Shown here: positions 34,201 through 44,225 of the stretch, piece after piece
Layout of the letters: every line of letters starts with the position of its first letter
Numbering within the stretch: position 1 is the stretch's first letter
From: Gnetum montanum
Lineage: Eukaryota > Streptophyta > Gnetopsida > Gnetales > Gnetaceae
Length of the DNA: 64,000 bases
Assembly: GCA_015680685.1 (NCBI GenBank)
Contig: MNCI01014896.1
Coordinates: 38,260-102,259 of the forward strand
Direction of reading: 5' to 3'
Notes under the pieces: model-generated
Told to the model about the DNA's origin: nothing
The model's input: only the letters and a program-made list of their open reading frames with translations
Databases searched by the model: none
Program-made: the position numbers and the translations under genes

Positions 34201-34870
34201 AATGATTGATGGAGGTCAGATCACTTTCGACGAAGCCAACTTGGTCCAGCCGCAAAACCAGGCCATGGGTGTGTATAAGGATTCGCTAAATACCAAAGAG
34301 GCACCGTACGTCATTAACACGATCTACCTTGATAACAAAGATGAAACACCTGGCATTAACACTCTCTATTCCGACCATGAGCAGCACACGCCTAATAAAC
34401 CATTCGTAGTGCGTATTCCTCCCATTGTAGAAACACCCATGCCTCAACCTTCATGCCCCCCATAGCAACCTTATGTCGTCCGAGTACCCCCCTTCATAGC
34501 AACTCCTAACACCCTGACCCACGAAAAACCATACGTGGTGCACGTACCTTCCGTCGCTGCTACCTTAAACTCACCAACCCCTCCTACTTGGCCTGCCCCT
34601 TACGTAGTCCAAGTGCCACCCACGGTCGCAACAACGGAGGTACAACCTCCTGCTAGGCCAACCCCATACGTCGTTAGGACACCTGAACGTCCTAGTGATC
34701 ACCAATCCTCCACTTCCCAAACACAAAATAAACCAAGCCCCTATGTCATCAAGGTGCCTAGCCAATTTGGCACTCAACCGCATGCAACCGTCCAACCGCA
34801 ACCCTGCCCTTCTCCATACGTAGTACGAATCCCAAGGCAACCTAAGGCCTCAAAACCAACCGCGCCCCCA
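34201..34870 (+). pseudogene. A gag-pro linker with seven PYVVR-type repeats
   Basis: After 'MIDGGQITFDEANLVQP' the frame encodes about seven copies of a Pro-rich unit with core P-[TS]-P-Y-V-V-[RQH]-[VI]-P, spaced ~20-30 residues, between about 34400 and 34845. Element B has a similar set at 54380-54810. The region lies between Gag and protease in one frame. One stop (34462) and one or two frame slips occur. Function unknown; it resembles linear binding-motif arrays. Confidence 0.85.
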
Positions 34871-36183
34871 TGTCACACACGAGAACACCTAGCGGAAAAG
34901 TTGACACGCGAACGCTTGGTGAGGGAGCATCAACAGCTAGCCTTAGGACCTCCTAAACCTACCCTGCTAAATGCAGTACCCATGACACAACCTAACTACA
35001 AACCAAACACAGGCCATGAGGGTGAATCATCTAGAAAACATGATACACCCGAATCAATGACTCCGAGCAAAACTGACAAACCAACGATGCACGAAATAAA
35101 ACTGTTGGGCCCAATGGACCAAGTGACTACCAACAAACATGTGCCCAACAGTAGAGACCTAGCAACAGCCCTAACACAGGTCACATAGGCACTCAAACAA
35201 AAGAACACTTCACTGAGCTTATACGACCTAGTGTTAGCATCACAAACCCATTGCGAAGCTTTAGTGCGCATGTTAACATCTATCCCAGTGAGCGAGGGCT
35301 TGCCTCCAAATGAACCTTCAATTCATGCGGTAGTGTACCTGTCTCAAGGGTCAACTTCCAAGCCACTAAGTTTCTACAATAACAACATCAAGTTGGATGA
35401 GAAAATGGGAGGGGTAACAATAGCCCCTATGTTCATAACAATACGGGTAAACCAATTGAAGATACATAGGGTCCATCTAGATGACGGAGCTGCCACAAAT
35501 GTAGTCCCATATCCCATCATTGAACAACTGGGGCTCACAAAGCTAATCAGACCAACTACCACCACATGTTTGAAATCATTCAGTGGATCGCCCATGATAG
35601 TCAAAGGCACCGTGACCTTAGACTTCATAGCAAGGGACCAATTACCCACATCCGTCGACTTCGTAGTAATCGATGAGATGTCAGGATTCAACCTAATATT
35701 AGGAAGGCCCTAGTTAGCCCAACTAAAAGCAATCTCATCCCCTATATACCAAGAGATTCATCTGCCTTATGAAGGTGGTGAAATCATCATACACGGAGAG
35801 GCTGCTACACCCATCATCTCATCATACATAGACACAAACAAAGGCTCAGAGGTTAAGCTCGAAGAGCCTAGATATCATGACGTAAATGAACAACAACTGG
35901 TAGGCAGTAATCCTTTAGACACAGAAAAAAACCCACCCAAAATAGAAATACTTGGGCCTGACATTGTACATATGCAGCCTCACTTAGAAATCACAACTGA
36001 CACAGAAACCATGATACATGCCGAAGCGCAAGAAAACACTAACGTGGAAACAATTCCATCAGACGTCTCTTGGGCTGAATTGCCATTCAACGTGATCAAC
36101 AAAAGGAACACTAAATATAGAATCATACTCGCTAACTCCATTCCTAATGTTAAAATGCAAAAAATCAAAAAATTACTAAACTA
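34871..36183 (+). pseudogene. Element A aspartic protease region
   Basis: The frame 34535-35188 continues into 35231-36183. The retropepsin core is at about 35450-35720: active site 'LDDGAATNVVPYPIIEQLG' (Asp codons at 35480-35485) and the flap/C-terminal motif 'FNLILGRP'. The usual D-[ST]-G is D-D-G here and also in B. After the protease the frame runs through an acidic Glu/Thr/Ile-rich tail to 'KIKKLLN' and a stop at 36181. B ends at the same place, so the gag-pro reading frame really stops here. RT lies 6 kb downstream. Confidence 0.85.
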
Positions 36184-36189
36184 ATAAAT

Positions 36190-36500
36190 AACAAAAATGC
36201 CCTGGTCCTAAATGACATTAAACTACAAACTGTCCGAAATGACGTCAAACTACATTCCCCGTTCGAAATGATGTTAAACTACATTCCAAATCCGGAATGA
36301 CGTTAAACTATCACGTATGCAATGACATAAAACTAGCCATGATCAGAAATGGTTGATCAACTGAGGAATCCACTTGGGTCATTCGAAACGTCTCTTGCTT
36401 ACGCTGGGGCCCGAAATGGCCTTAAACTACGCATATGGCCCGAAATGGCTTTAAAATAGTGCATATGTGGCCCGAAATGGCCTTAAACTAGGTCATCCAC
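36190..36500 (+). repeat. Short tandem repeats after A protease
   Basis: About nine units with the core 'cgaaatgrcnttaaacta' (36195-36495), later ones as 'ggcccgaaatggccttaaa'. B has the same at 56185-56440. Confidence 0.85.
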
Positions 36501-36830
36501 TTATACTTTGTTTTTATCCCACATTCTGGCTGACTATTCAAATTTATGCTTACATTGTCATCTTGTCCTTTTTCGCAATTATCTTTCAGTTCTACTTATG
36601 ATTACATCCGTGCATTACACTTAAACCACAAAAACAAACCAAAACATTTTACATTGTCGCGTCATGTTTACAATTAAACTCAAAATCAACAAAAAAAATT
36701 TTATACATGCACATGTAATGATGTACAATTACAAGAGTCAACAGATTTTATTCATCTGTTCAATACACCTCAAATCACTCAATTTAGAATTCATGTATAA
36801 ATCTGAGTCAGAACAATTTTGAAGCAAAGA
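36501..36830. other. Spacer between tandem repeats and 3' end of antisense gene
   Basis: No motif seen. It is the probable 3' untranslated region of the minus-strand gene. A clear poly(A) signal was not established. Confidence 0.4.
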
Positions 36831-37028
36831 TCAAACATCCGGGACGGGAGGATCGTCCCCTTCGGATACGCTGGCGTCATGGGCTTCCGCTCCACTGGGG
36901 TCAGCTTCTTGGACATCATCATCACCTCGATCCTAAAAATACAAAAGAAACAATCAACATATGGACAAAAGAAAAAAAACTTTTAAACATTATGCAGCGA
37001 ACGAATTTCATAATAACAAAATGCTTAC

Positions 37029-37813
37029 CGTAGTGGATCCCCCTAAGCCGAATTCTAGTCGGCAAAGGATTTCCTCTTTTGAGACACTGGTCCAATTGGT
37101 CCCATCAAGGCCTAGGTTGACATCTGCCAAGGCCTTCCCCTTGTCAACAGCTAACCAGGTAGGATGCTTTGAAGGGAATTCACCCACCGAAACCTCCCCA
37201 GAAGTGGTTGTGATCACCCTTGTAGGTGATTCCATCTCAATAGTTATGTTTTGAGCAAAAGTATCGAATGCAGAGCGCAGACCCAGACCCTCCACAAACA
37301 TTTCAAGTTGACACTTTTCAATAGATACCTCTTTCAATAATTTCTTATAATGATGCTTGTGGTTCTTTTCATCCTGACCCCATTTGCGTACCTTGGAAGC
37401 GAAAGCCTTCCAATCTTGACACTTGAGGTTCAATAAATCCACCTGGGCCTTACACTCTGCTAGTCTCCGAGTCAGCGATGCATGGCGATTGATTAGGTTC
37501 CAGTATCTAGTATACGTGACCTTAGAAGTCAGCCAGGAGCGATCACCACTTAGTTTAGCAGAGGCAAACTCATACTGAGCTTTGAGGTCATCACGCTCGA
37601 CTGACAACTTAGAAACTTCCTTCTCCTTTGCTTGAACTTGCAACCACAACTGCTCGATGGAACGCCTATAAGTCCAGAGTGATTTGGCGTTGTGTACAAG
37701 ACCCTCCGCCACCTCCTCATAAATTGGCCTTGGCACTTGCTTGACTTCTGGGGATAGTGTGGGCAAACTCTCTATGCTAACTGTCTCAGAGGGATCCCAC
37801 CTCAGTTTGGCAC
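37029..37813 (-). pseudogene. Exon 7 (coiled-coil) of the A antisense gene, still open
   Basis: 785 nt, the same length in B and without any stop in A. It starts 'GAKLRWDPSETVSI', then has a long helical heptad-like section ('RRSIEQLWLQVQAKEKEVSKL', 'RDDLKAQYEFASAKL'), then 'LGLDGTNWTSVSKEEILCRLEFGLGGS' before the donor ACG|GTAAGC. Likely oligomerisation or scaffold role, inferred from composition. Confidence 0.75.
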
Positions 37814-38522
37814 CTACGCACACGAAAAGAATGAATGATAAAATGACAAAAAAAAGAATGGAGTGTGAAACTCTAAAGCTGTAAAAAAACTCGAAACATT
37901 CATACCTATCTCAAGGTGGGCTTCCTGAATGCGTTCAACTTCCTCAGCGATACCAGCAACAAAATCCATTTTACTTGGCATCTCTATCCAAGTAAATGGT
38001 CCACGAGTACGAGAAGGACTAACCTCCGCGGTCCTTTTAGGGGGGACCGTTTTCATGGGCACATCCAGCCGCATCATTCTGGTTTCACTACCTTCGTCTG
38101 AAAGTGATGAAAACATAAAAATAAACTACCATGGAAACAACAACTCACAAAATAACATAATAAAATAAAATAAAACATACCATGTTCCCTGTCCCCTTCA
38201 GGGTTTTTAGGGTCACCAAGGTCCAACCTTCCCTTGAGGAAGCTACTGAACATTTCATCGACACCACTCTGGTCATCCACCAGTTCAATCTCCGTGGTGT
38301 CTTCCCGTAGCTCCTCCATTTTTTTCACCTAATCCTTGCCAGCCTCTTCCTCATCGGTCACTAACTCTGTTGTAGTTTCCTCCTCTTCAATAATAGTCTC
38401 TAATTCCTACCTCCTCACTTCTCGAGTCAGGTCTAAAGGCATCAGTGACATGTAAGCGATCAAAATAAAAATAGTGAATAAGACGAAAATGATAAAGCAA
38501 TAACCGTACTAGGTCTACTTAC

Positions 38523-39569
38523 CTCAAACCGGCATCTTGAACCATATGCACTTCCCACGTGGCTCATCCACATTCGAGGACTCCTTGGTTGAACGTTCAC
38601 GCTTTGTCAGCTTTGACTTAGCCTTACCAATGGTCCCTTTGATGACCCATTCTGCTCTCTTGGCAGTATAAGGCATGTCACCTTGTTCCAATCCCACACT
38701 GTCACATGTGTGGATTGAGGTACCAGATGACCCCCCTATCGTGATAGATACAGATTCATCAATTCCATTAGGTGCATCTTGGGACTCGGCTGTTTCAAAC
38801 AAATGATTGATCCACGGGCGAGATAATTGACCTCGATCTGGCAGAACATACTTGTTGTCCGCGTGAACCACCAGAAACTTGGCTAAGCGGTGTAGATAAT
38901 TGGCAAAGAATGCAAAGGTAAAGTGGGACTGCACCTCGACATTTGAGCACAATCGCACTATCTCCTTGTGAATGCGTGACAACAAAAATTGGGCCCAGTT
39001 ATAGCGCATCCCAGTTTCTAGGATGGTTCGCATAATACGCATATCATCAACACCAAGACTTCACACCTGGGAAAGGGATTTAGGGAATACCCATGCCCTA
39101 AACAGGGGATATAATTCATTAACTTCTTCAACCTTTGACTTCCCCTTCATAGGGAATCCCTTAGCACCCTTGGTAACGCCCAACCAGTTCTCTAGCTCAC
39201 GTACCATATGAAGTTCTTTATGAGCCCTGTCCAAAACTACGTCCATGCCATCTGCTGGTACACCAAATAGGTTTGAAAATAATTCAAGAGATAGATGGAA
39301 GACTATCATAACACCCTTAATCCAGGTGCTATAGTAGGAGACGGATTTGTCGAACAAATCAACAATTCTGATCATTTCGGCTATCGATACATCAGGGCTT
39401 GGAGTTGTAAAGAGCTCCATAAGGCTGACATCACCTAAACAATGGACGATGGATGATGGGGCATGAGTGCACAACCATTTCTAAGCCTTACTGATCTCCC
39501 CGAATTTCATCGAGAGAGTACTCTCAGTTCGTCCGGTTGTCACAGGGTCTCCACCAGGGGGGACAACAA
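38523..39569 (-). pseudogene. Exon 4 domain of the A antisense gene, unknown function
   Basis: 1047 nt, exactly as long as exon 4 in B. Conserved blocks with B and E0: '(L)M(E/D)LF', 'LFGVPADG', 'LYPLFRAWVFPKSLSQV', 'RYNWAQFLL', 'FTFAFFANYLHRLAKFLVV' and 'LSRPWINHL'. I do not recognise the fold. Stops at about 39061 (TGA, B has a sense codon) and just before the donor (TGA where B has TGG). Confidence 0.7.
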
Positions 39570-40004
39570 CTATGGATACAATTCGAAACCATCACGTCAG
39601 TATAACCCCCGGTGGTTGAACAAACACATTAACACATCTAGAAAATATTGTCACTTACCTTCAGTGGTGGACTTAGAGGTGCTACCCAAGTCAAAGTCAT
39701 GAGGAGAAATTGGTCCCTTAGGCAACCAATCTCCATGCAACCATCCACGAGCTGTGCATTGGGTGAACGCTCTAGAAAATCATTTATGAAAATGCACAAT
39801 ATCACCCTTGGTTTGAGCTAACACAGCTCCACGAAGGGTGGGATCCACCATAAAGGTTTCCAGAGCAGTATGAGCTAGGGCAAGCCCATCATCATCAATG
39901 CATGTGCCATCTTAGGTAACTTGGGGCCTGCAAAAGAATAGTTGTCAAAAACAGAAGCAAACGTCGAACCATAAAACCAAAAACGACAAGTTAAACAATA
40001 TTAC

Positions 40005-40454
40005 CTCTCTACCCGGTATACTGTGCCAAGAGGGTTCTAAAACAATGTGTGTGCATGTGTAGCCAGAAATAAGGTGTTGTTCAGATAATCACGTCCTCGT
40101 GGCAATAGGTCCCACATGCACGTTAACGGGCGAGTAGACCTTGGCCCACCAGAGGGACCGCCCTCGATCACAAGTGGTCCCTCGTCAACATCTTCCATGA
40201 AGAACACAACGTCCTCCGAAGCTCTTGGCAACATCGCCTCAAGCATGCTCCGTGCCACTTGTTCACTTAGATGTGACCAGACGACCACTTTAAACCTATC
40301 CATCATGAAGGCGAGGAATTCACATGCCCCTTCCCTGAACCAGATCCCATTGTTGTCAACAATCAGATCTGGGGTAGGCTCATCGGCCTCAATGGGGCCA
40401 AACCATGTCAGTACCCCCACTAGCTCAACTACTAGGAGAAAAGGTTCAATATCC
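40005..40454 (-). pseudogene. HAD (FCP1/SCP-like) exon of the A antisense gene
   Basis: In FCP1/NIF phosphatases the order is an hydrophobic strand with DxDxT/G, a 'RPGxxEFLxxxxxxFEVxxWT' block, then '...NTLLIDDSPxK...NP.N'. This 150-codon exon shows 'LLVVELVGVL' at DxDxx, 'REGACEFLAFMMDRFKVVVWSH' at the second block, and 'YLNNTLFLATHAHTLF' followed by a stop (former Gln) and 'NPLGTVY' at the DD motif. Asp-1 is Glu, Asp-2 is Val, and the DD pair is Ala-Thr. It therefore looks like a pseudo-phosphatase. Element B lacks the third block (48 codons shorter). Confidence 0.7.
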
Positions 40455-41209
40455 CTGCAATCAACCAAAATGCCACGATAAATTAGCCATGCATGAAAAT
40501 AAGATGAAAAACAAAATTTCACATTGTAGGCCGACACTTAGAAAAATTACTAACTATTTACGCTCGGCATATACGCTGTCAAAATTGTTTACGCTCAGCA
40601 TATACGCTACTTAACGTGGCATATATGCTGTCAAAAGTTATTTAACTTGGCGTATACGCTACTAGCAAAGTGTTCACACTTATTCGCAATTGGCATATAC
40701 GCTGTAAAACTAGTTTACGCTATGAAAACAGTTCTCGCCATGAAAAAAGGTCTACGCTATACGTCGCCTAAAAAAGAATAAACTATTCATGCGCAGCGTA
40801 TACGCCATGAAAACCCTCAGCGTATACACCGTAAAAGCCTTTAGCGTATACGCTGTGTAAACAGTCTACACTGAATGCTATGTAAACAGTCTACGATGAA
40901 CATTGTAAACAATCTACAAAAAATCGGCATATACGCTGATAAAATCATCTACACTTCATGTTGGTAAAATCATTTACGCTGTGCATTGACAAAACAGAAT
41001 ACGCTACAAAAAACTTAGGCTATGTATAGTATACGCTGTACGCTCTAGAGATCCTCTACGCTGTGAACTTATGCTTAGCGTATAGAAACCCTCTACGCTA
41101 ACTCTCTACGCCAAGCGTATATGCCGAAGCCCTCTACGCTACCGAGAATGTCTACACTACAAAACATGTACAGATGAAAATAACTAACAGAGGCAGGATC
41201 AGAGCCTAC
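40455..41209 (-). repeat. Intron 1 of A antisense gene: GCGTATACGC palindrome array
   Basis: Dozens of copies of GCGTATACGC and variants (GCATATACGC, AGCGTATATGCC) fill 40560-41130. The same words fill the A LTR (30720-31080 and 47155-47490) and its leader. The first intron of the antisense gene therefore consists mainly of this array. Confidence 0.85.
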
Positions 41210-41340
41210 CTGTGTGACGATCCAGGCCACAATGGAACCCTCGGCCTGGGCAAACACTACAACATCGCCTCACTCTCCTTCGCAAAAGTCAGGTCAGGTC
41301 CCTTTCTCCCCTGGCCTTCCACTTCCTTCCCCTTGCCCAT

Positions 41341-41640
41341 TTTGGCGTCCTCTAAGCTGGGATCAACAAGTTTATGCCTATGCTAAGCCTCTACGCCGAT
41401 TTGGAGTCTCTACGCTCACACCGAGTTGGAGTCTCTACGCTCATGCTGAGTTGGGACGTCTACGTTGACGCTTCAACCTCTACACTCTGCATTTACGCTG
41501 GGGTTTGGTCGTTTACGCTTACGCTCAAGGTTTACGCTTACTCTTACTGATTACGCTTACGCTCGAGTTTTATGCTCCCGCTCGATTTGCTTCTGGTTCA
41601 CAATGCTTACAAATGACACCTCTGCACCTATATTTAGTGC
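41341..41640 (-). promoter_or_regulatory. Upstream region of A antisense gene
   Basis: The minus strand has a degenerate TATA-like ACTAAATATAGG near 41640-41625, about 290 bp upstream of the ATG at 41340, with words such as 'gagcgtaagcgtaaa' between them. Better TATA boxes occur at the corresponding places in E0 and B. Confidence 0.45.
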
Positions 41641-42076
41641 TCCGCGCACCTCCGCCACCGCCGTCGCCGCCTTGCACTTTGCTTCTTTTTATTATTTTAA
41701 TTAAAATTTATTCACAAACACAAAAATATATATATATATATTTAAAACAAAACAAATATTACTACATCCTAGTTCCCCTGTAAATCCAACCTCAGATATC
41801 CACACCGAACATTCTAGCGCAAACTCTCCTGTGTACATTATACGGCCCGATATGACCTTAAACTACCATGGCGGCCTGGTAAGGCCTTAAACTGCCACAT
41901 ACAAACCCCCTATGGCCCAGTATGGCCTTAAACTGCCACCCACGGCCTAGTAAGGCCTTAAACTGCCATGTGTTCCGGTGTGATGATAAACCACCATCAT
42001 GCATGTACACATGACTTACACTGCCAGAGAACATGGAATAATACTTGTTAGCTCATTCTGCTCTCTGTTCATTGGC
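41641..42076 (+). repeat. A spacer before RT with short tandem repeats
   Basis: An AT-rich stretch with (TA)n near 41727-41742 is followed by about five units 'ggcctggtaaggccttaaactgcc' (41845-41965). B has the same at 61610-61700. Confidence 0.8.
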
Positions 42077-42078
42077 AG
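42077..42078 (+). promoter_or_regulatory. Candidate pol splice acceptor in element A
   Basis: 'ctctgttcattggcag|GAG' begins the RT reading frame. B has 'cctgtttattggtag|GAG' at the equivalent position (AG at 61818-61819). Ogre elements are known to splice an intron between protease and RT, so this may be the acceptor of such an intron. I did not find an unambiguous donor. Confidence 0.5.
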
Positions 42079-43665
42079 GAGCAAGCCAGATGGATTATCA
42101 GCATTTATCCACACCGTTAATCATCGATGGGACGCACAGAAAGATCACAAGGGACATTGACATAAATCTCATCCACTTAAGTTTATCAACGGACGACACA
42201 GTCATAGACTCAACACAACAAACGATAGATAACTACAAAGGTATGACAAAGCCCCTTGACATAGAAGTCGAAAACATTATCGAAGACCTGTTGACCGAAA
42301 CACCCATTTCCATGCCTGATGGAGAAATTAAAACATTAAAACTAAGTACATTACTGCAACCTCAACTGGCCAAAGACATAGAGGATGTGCTTAGGGACAA
42401 CATCAATGCATTCGCTTGGTCATACATGGACATGCCTGGATTAGACCCTTGAATCATCCAACATAATATTATCCTTGATCCAAAATTGAAGCCAGTGAAG
42501 CAAAAGGCATGAAAGGTTAAACCTAAGGTGGCATTGGTAGTTCGCAATGAGATCACTAAGCTTTATCAAGTTGGTTTCATTCGGGCTGTCGATTATGCCG
42601 ATTGGGTATCCAACATGGTCATTGTCCTGAAAAAGAACGGAAGTATTCGCTTATGCATTGACTTTCGGGATCTAAAGGTTGCAACCATAAAAGATGATTT
42701 TCCTCTACCCAGCATTGATCAACTTGTTGACTCAACCACTGGGCACACCCTGTTATCTTTTATGGATGGCTTCTCAGGATACAATCAAATACGCATCAAC
42801 CCAGAGCATCAGCTCCAGACTACCTTTATGACACCATGGGGAACCTTTTGTTACACGATGATACCCTTCGGTCTTAAGAACGCTGGGGCAACATATCAAT
42901 AGGCCATGACATTCATTTTTAGTGATTACACGCTACACTTGCTTAATGACTATGTTGATGATATCATGGTCAAATCAAAGACATCACAACAACAAGTACA
43001 AGACCTTGACTTGGTGCTAAAACACTATTTAAAATATGAGTTAAGACTTAATCCAAAGAAATGTGTCTTCGGAGTCAAGATAGAAAAAATGCTCAAATTC
43101 ATAGCCTTGGAGGCAGGGATACGAGTAGACCTCGATAAAGTTAAGGCCATAACAAACTTAAAACCACCATCTAACCTTACCGAACTTCAAGGTCTACAAG
43201 GTAGATTACAGTTCATCAGACGTTTCATAGAAAAACTAACAGATAAGTTAAAACTTATGAACCACTTACTACGCAAGAACGTCCATTTTGAATGGACTCC
43301 ACAGTGCCAAGAAGCATTCAACCATATTAAAACAATGCTTGTCCAACTACCCATGGTTTATCCACCTCAAAATGATAGACCGTTTTACATCTACCTCGCC
43401 AATTCAGATTCGTCAATTTCATCTATGCTTTGCCAGAAACAAGATGATGGAACCGAAGTCCCTGTCTATTACTTAAGCCATGCATTATTTTCCCATGAGA
43501 AAAGATATAATGAGGTGGAGAGGTCATGTTTAGCCCTAACCTTTTTCCTAAATAAATGGCGACATTACCTCTTCCGTAATCAAGTTAACATAATCTACAA
43601 GGATAATGTGCTCAGAGCCATCACCAGAAACATTTACGAGACAAGTTGAATAGCCCGTTGGAAAG
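42079..43665 (+). pseudogene. Element A reverse transcriptase and first RNase H
   Basis: A pre-RT segment (42079-42500) leads to RT with 'YADWVSNMVIVLKKNGSIRLCIDFRDL', 'SFMDGFSGYNQIRI', 'FGLKNAGATYQ' and the intact catalytic 'YVDD' (42951-42962). The first RNase H follows ('FYIYLANSDSSISSML', 'VYYLSHALFSHEKRYNEVERSCLALTF'). It has lost the usual catalytic start. Stops at about 42450, 42511, 42900 and 43648 break the frame. Three of these four have sense codons in B. It is close to the B copy along its whole length. Confidence 0.95.
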
Positions 43666-44225
43666 CCATGATAGCTGAGTTTGACCTACATTACATAGCG
43701 CAATTATTAGTTAAGGGTCAAGCCATAGCAAATCAAATGACCACTTCACCAACGCAAGATCAAGCAACAATAGAGCTAGAATTCTCGGATGAAAATGTAA
43801 GTGCAATAGACATAGTACCCAATGACTATGACGTCATTCTAAACTTTGATGGAGCATCCACCTCTCGAGGGGGAAGTGTTGCCACTGTCATCACCTATCT
43901 CTCTGGGGAGATCAGACCCTTCGCTTATCATTTCAACTTTCACTGTACCAACAACATAGTAGAGTACGAAGGTCTCCTTAGAGGTCTCACGGTAGCACTA
44001 GCTTCAGACATCACATGACTGGCGGTTAGAGGAGATTCACAACTAGTTTTGAACCAAATCATAGATATTTATACATGCAAAGCACAACATTTACAACCAT
44101 ACTGTGACTTGGGAAAACATTTAATGAGGTGATTTGAAAACATCGATGTGCAACACGTCTCTAGAAACGAAAATACCATCGCAGACACACTGGCCACCTT
44201 AGCGTTAAACATATCACCTAAAATG
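43666..44225 (+). pseudogene. Element A second RNase H (aRNH)
   Basis: Motifs in order: 'NFDGASTSRGGSV' (about 43843), 'VEYEGLLRGL' (about 43960), 'GDSQLVLNQ' (about 44032) and 'SRNENTIADTLATLALN'. All four catalytic-type positions are recognisable. TGA at 44017 corresponds to CGA in B, and TGA near 44131 also to CGA. This domain after a degenerate RNase H defines Tat-lineage gypsy elements. Confidence 0.9.

Larger units (their letters stand above)
36831..41340 (-). pseudogene. Element A antisense gene: 8 exons, HAD-like plus coiled coil
   Basis: Exons on the minus strand: 41340-41210, 40454-40005, 39927-39659, 39569-38523, 38432-38181, 38097-37906, 37813-37029, 36932-36831. All seven introns are GT-AG (77-96 bp, the first 755 bp). 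The phases fit throughout, giving 1,076 codons with a final TGA. Exon 1 is basic. Exon 2 is an FCP1/NIF-like HAD domain ('FLLVVELVGVLTWFG', 'REGACEFLAFMMDRFKVVVWSH', 'NNTLFLATHAHTLF') with the catalytic Asp residues replaced. Exons 3-4 are a conserved domain of unknown function. Exons 5-6 are acidic. Exon 7 is coiled-coil-like and exon 8 acidic. About nine in-frame stops are nearly all explained by Gln, Arg or Trp codon transitions. It probably derives from a captured host gene. Confidence 0.85.

Noticed and set aside
34571-34840. Minus-strand frames over the PYVVR repeats
   Set aside because: Shadow of the repetitive coding strand (Pro/Val codons read backwards).
36831-41340. Antisense gene as a normal host gene into which retroelements inserted
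   Set aside because: The same gene sits at the same place between protease and RT in A and B, and likewise upstream of RT in E0, so it belongs to the element family. A host origin before capture remains possible.
41727-41742. (TA)n run as a TATA box for element A pol or antisense gene
   Set aside because: Simple AT repeat with no matching feature in B; the better-placed TATA-like sequence is near 41630.
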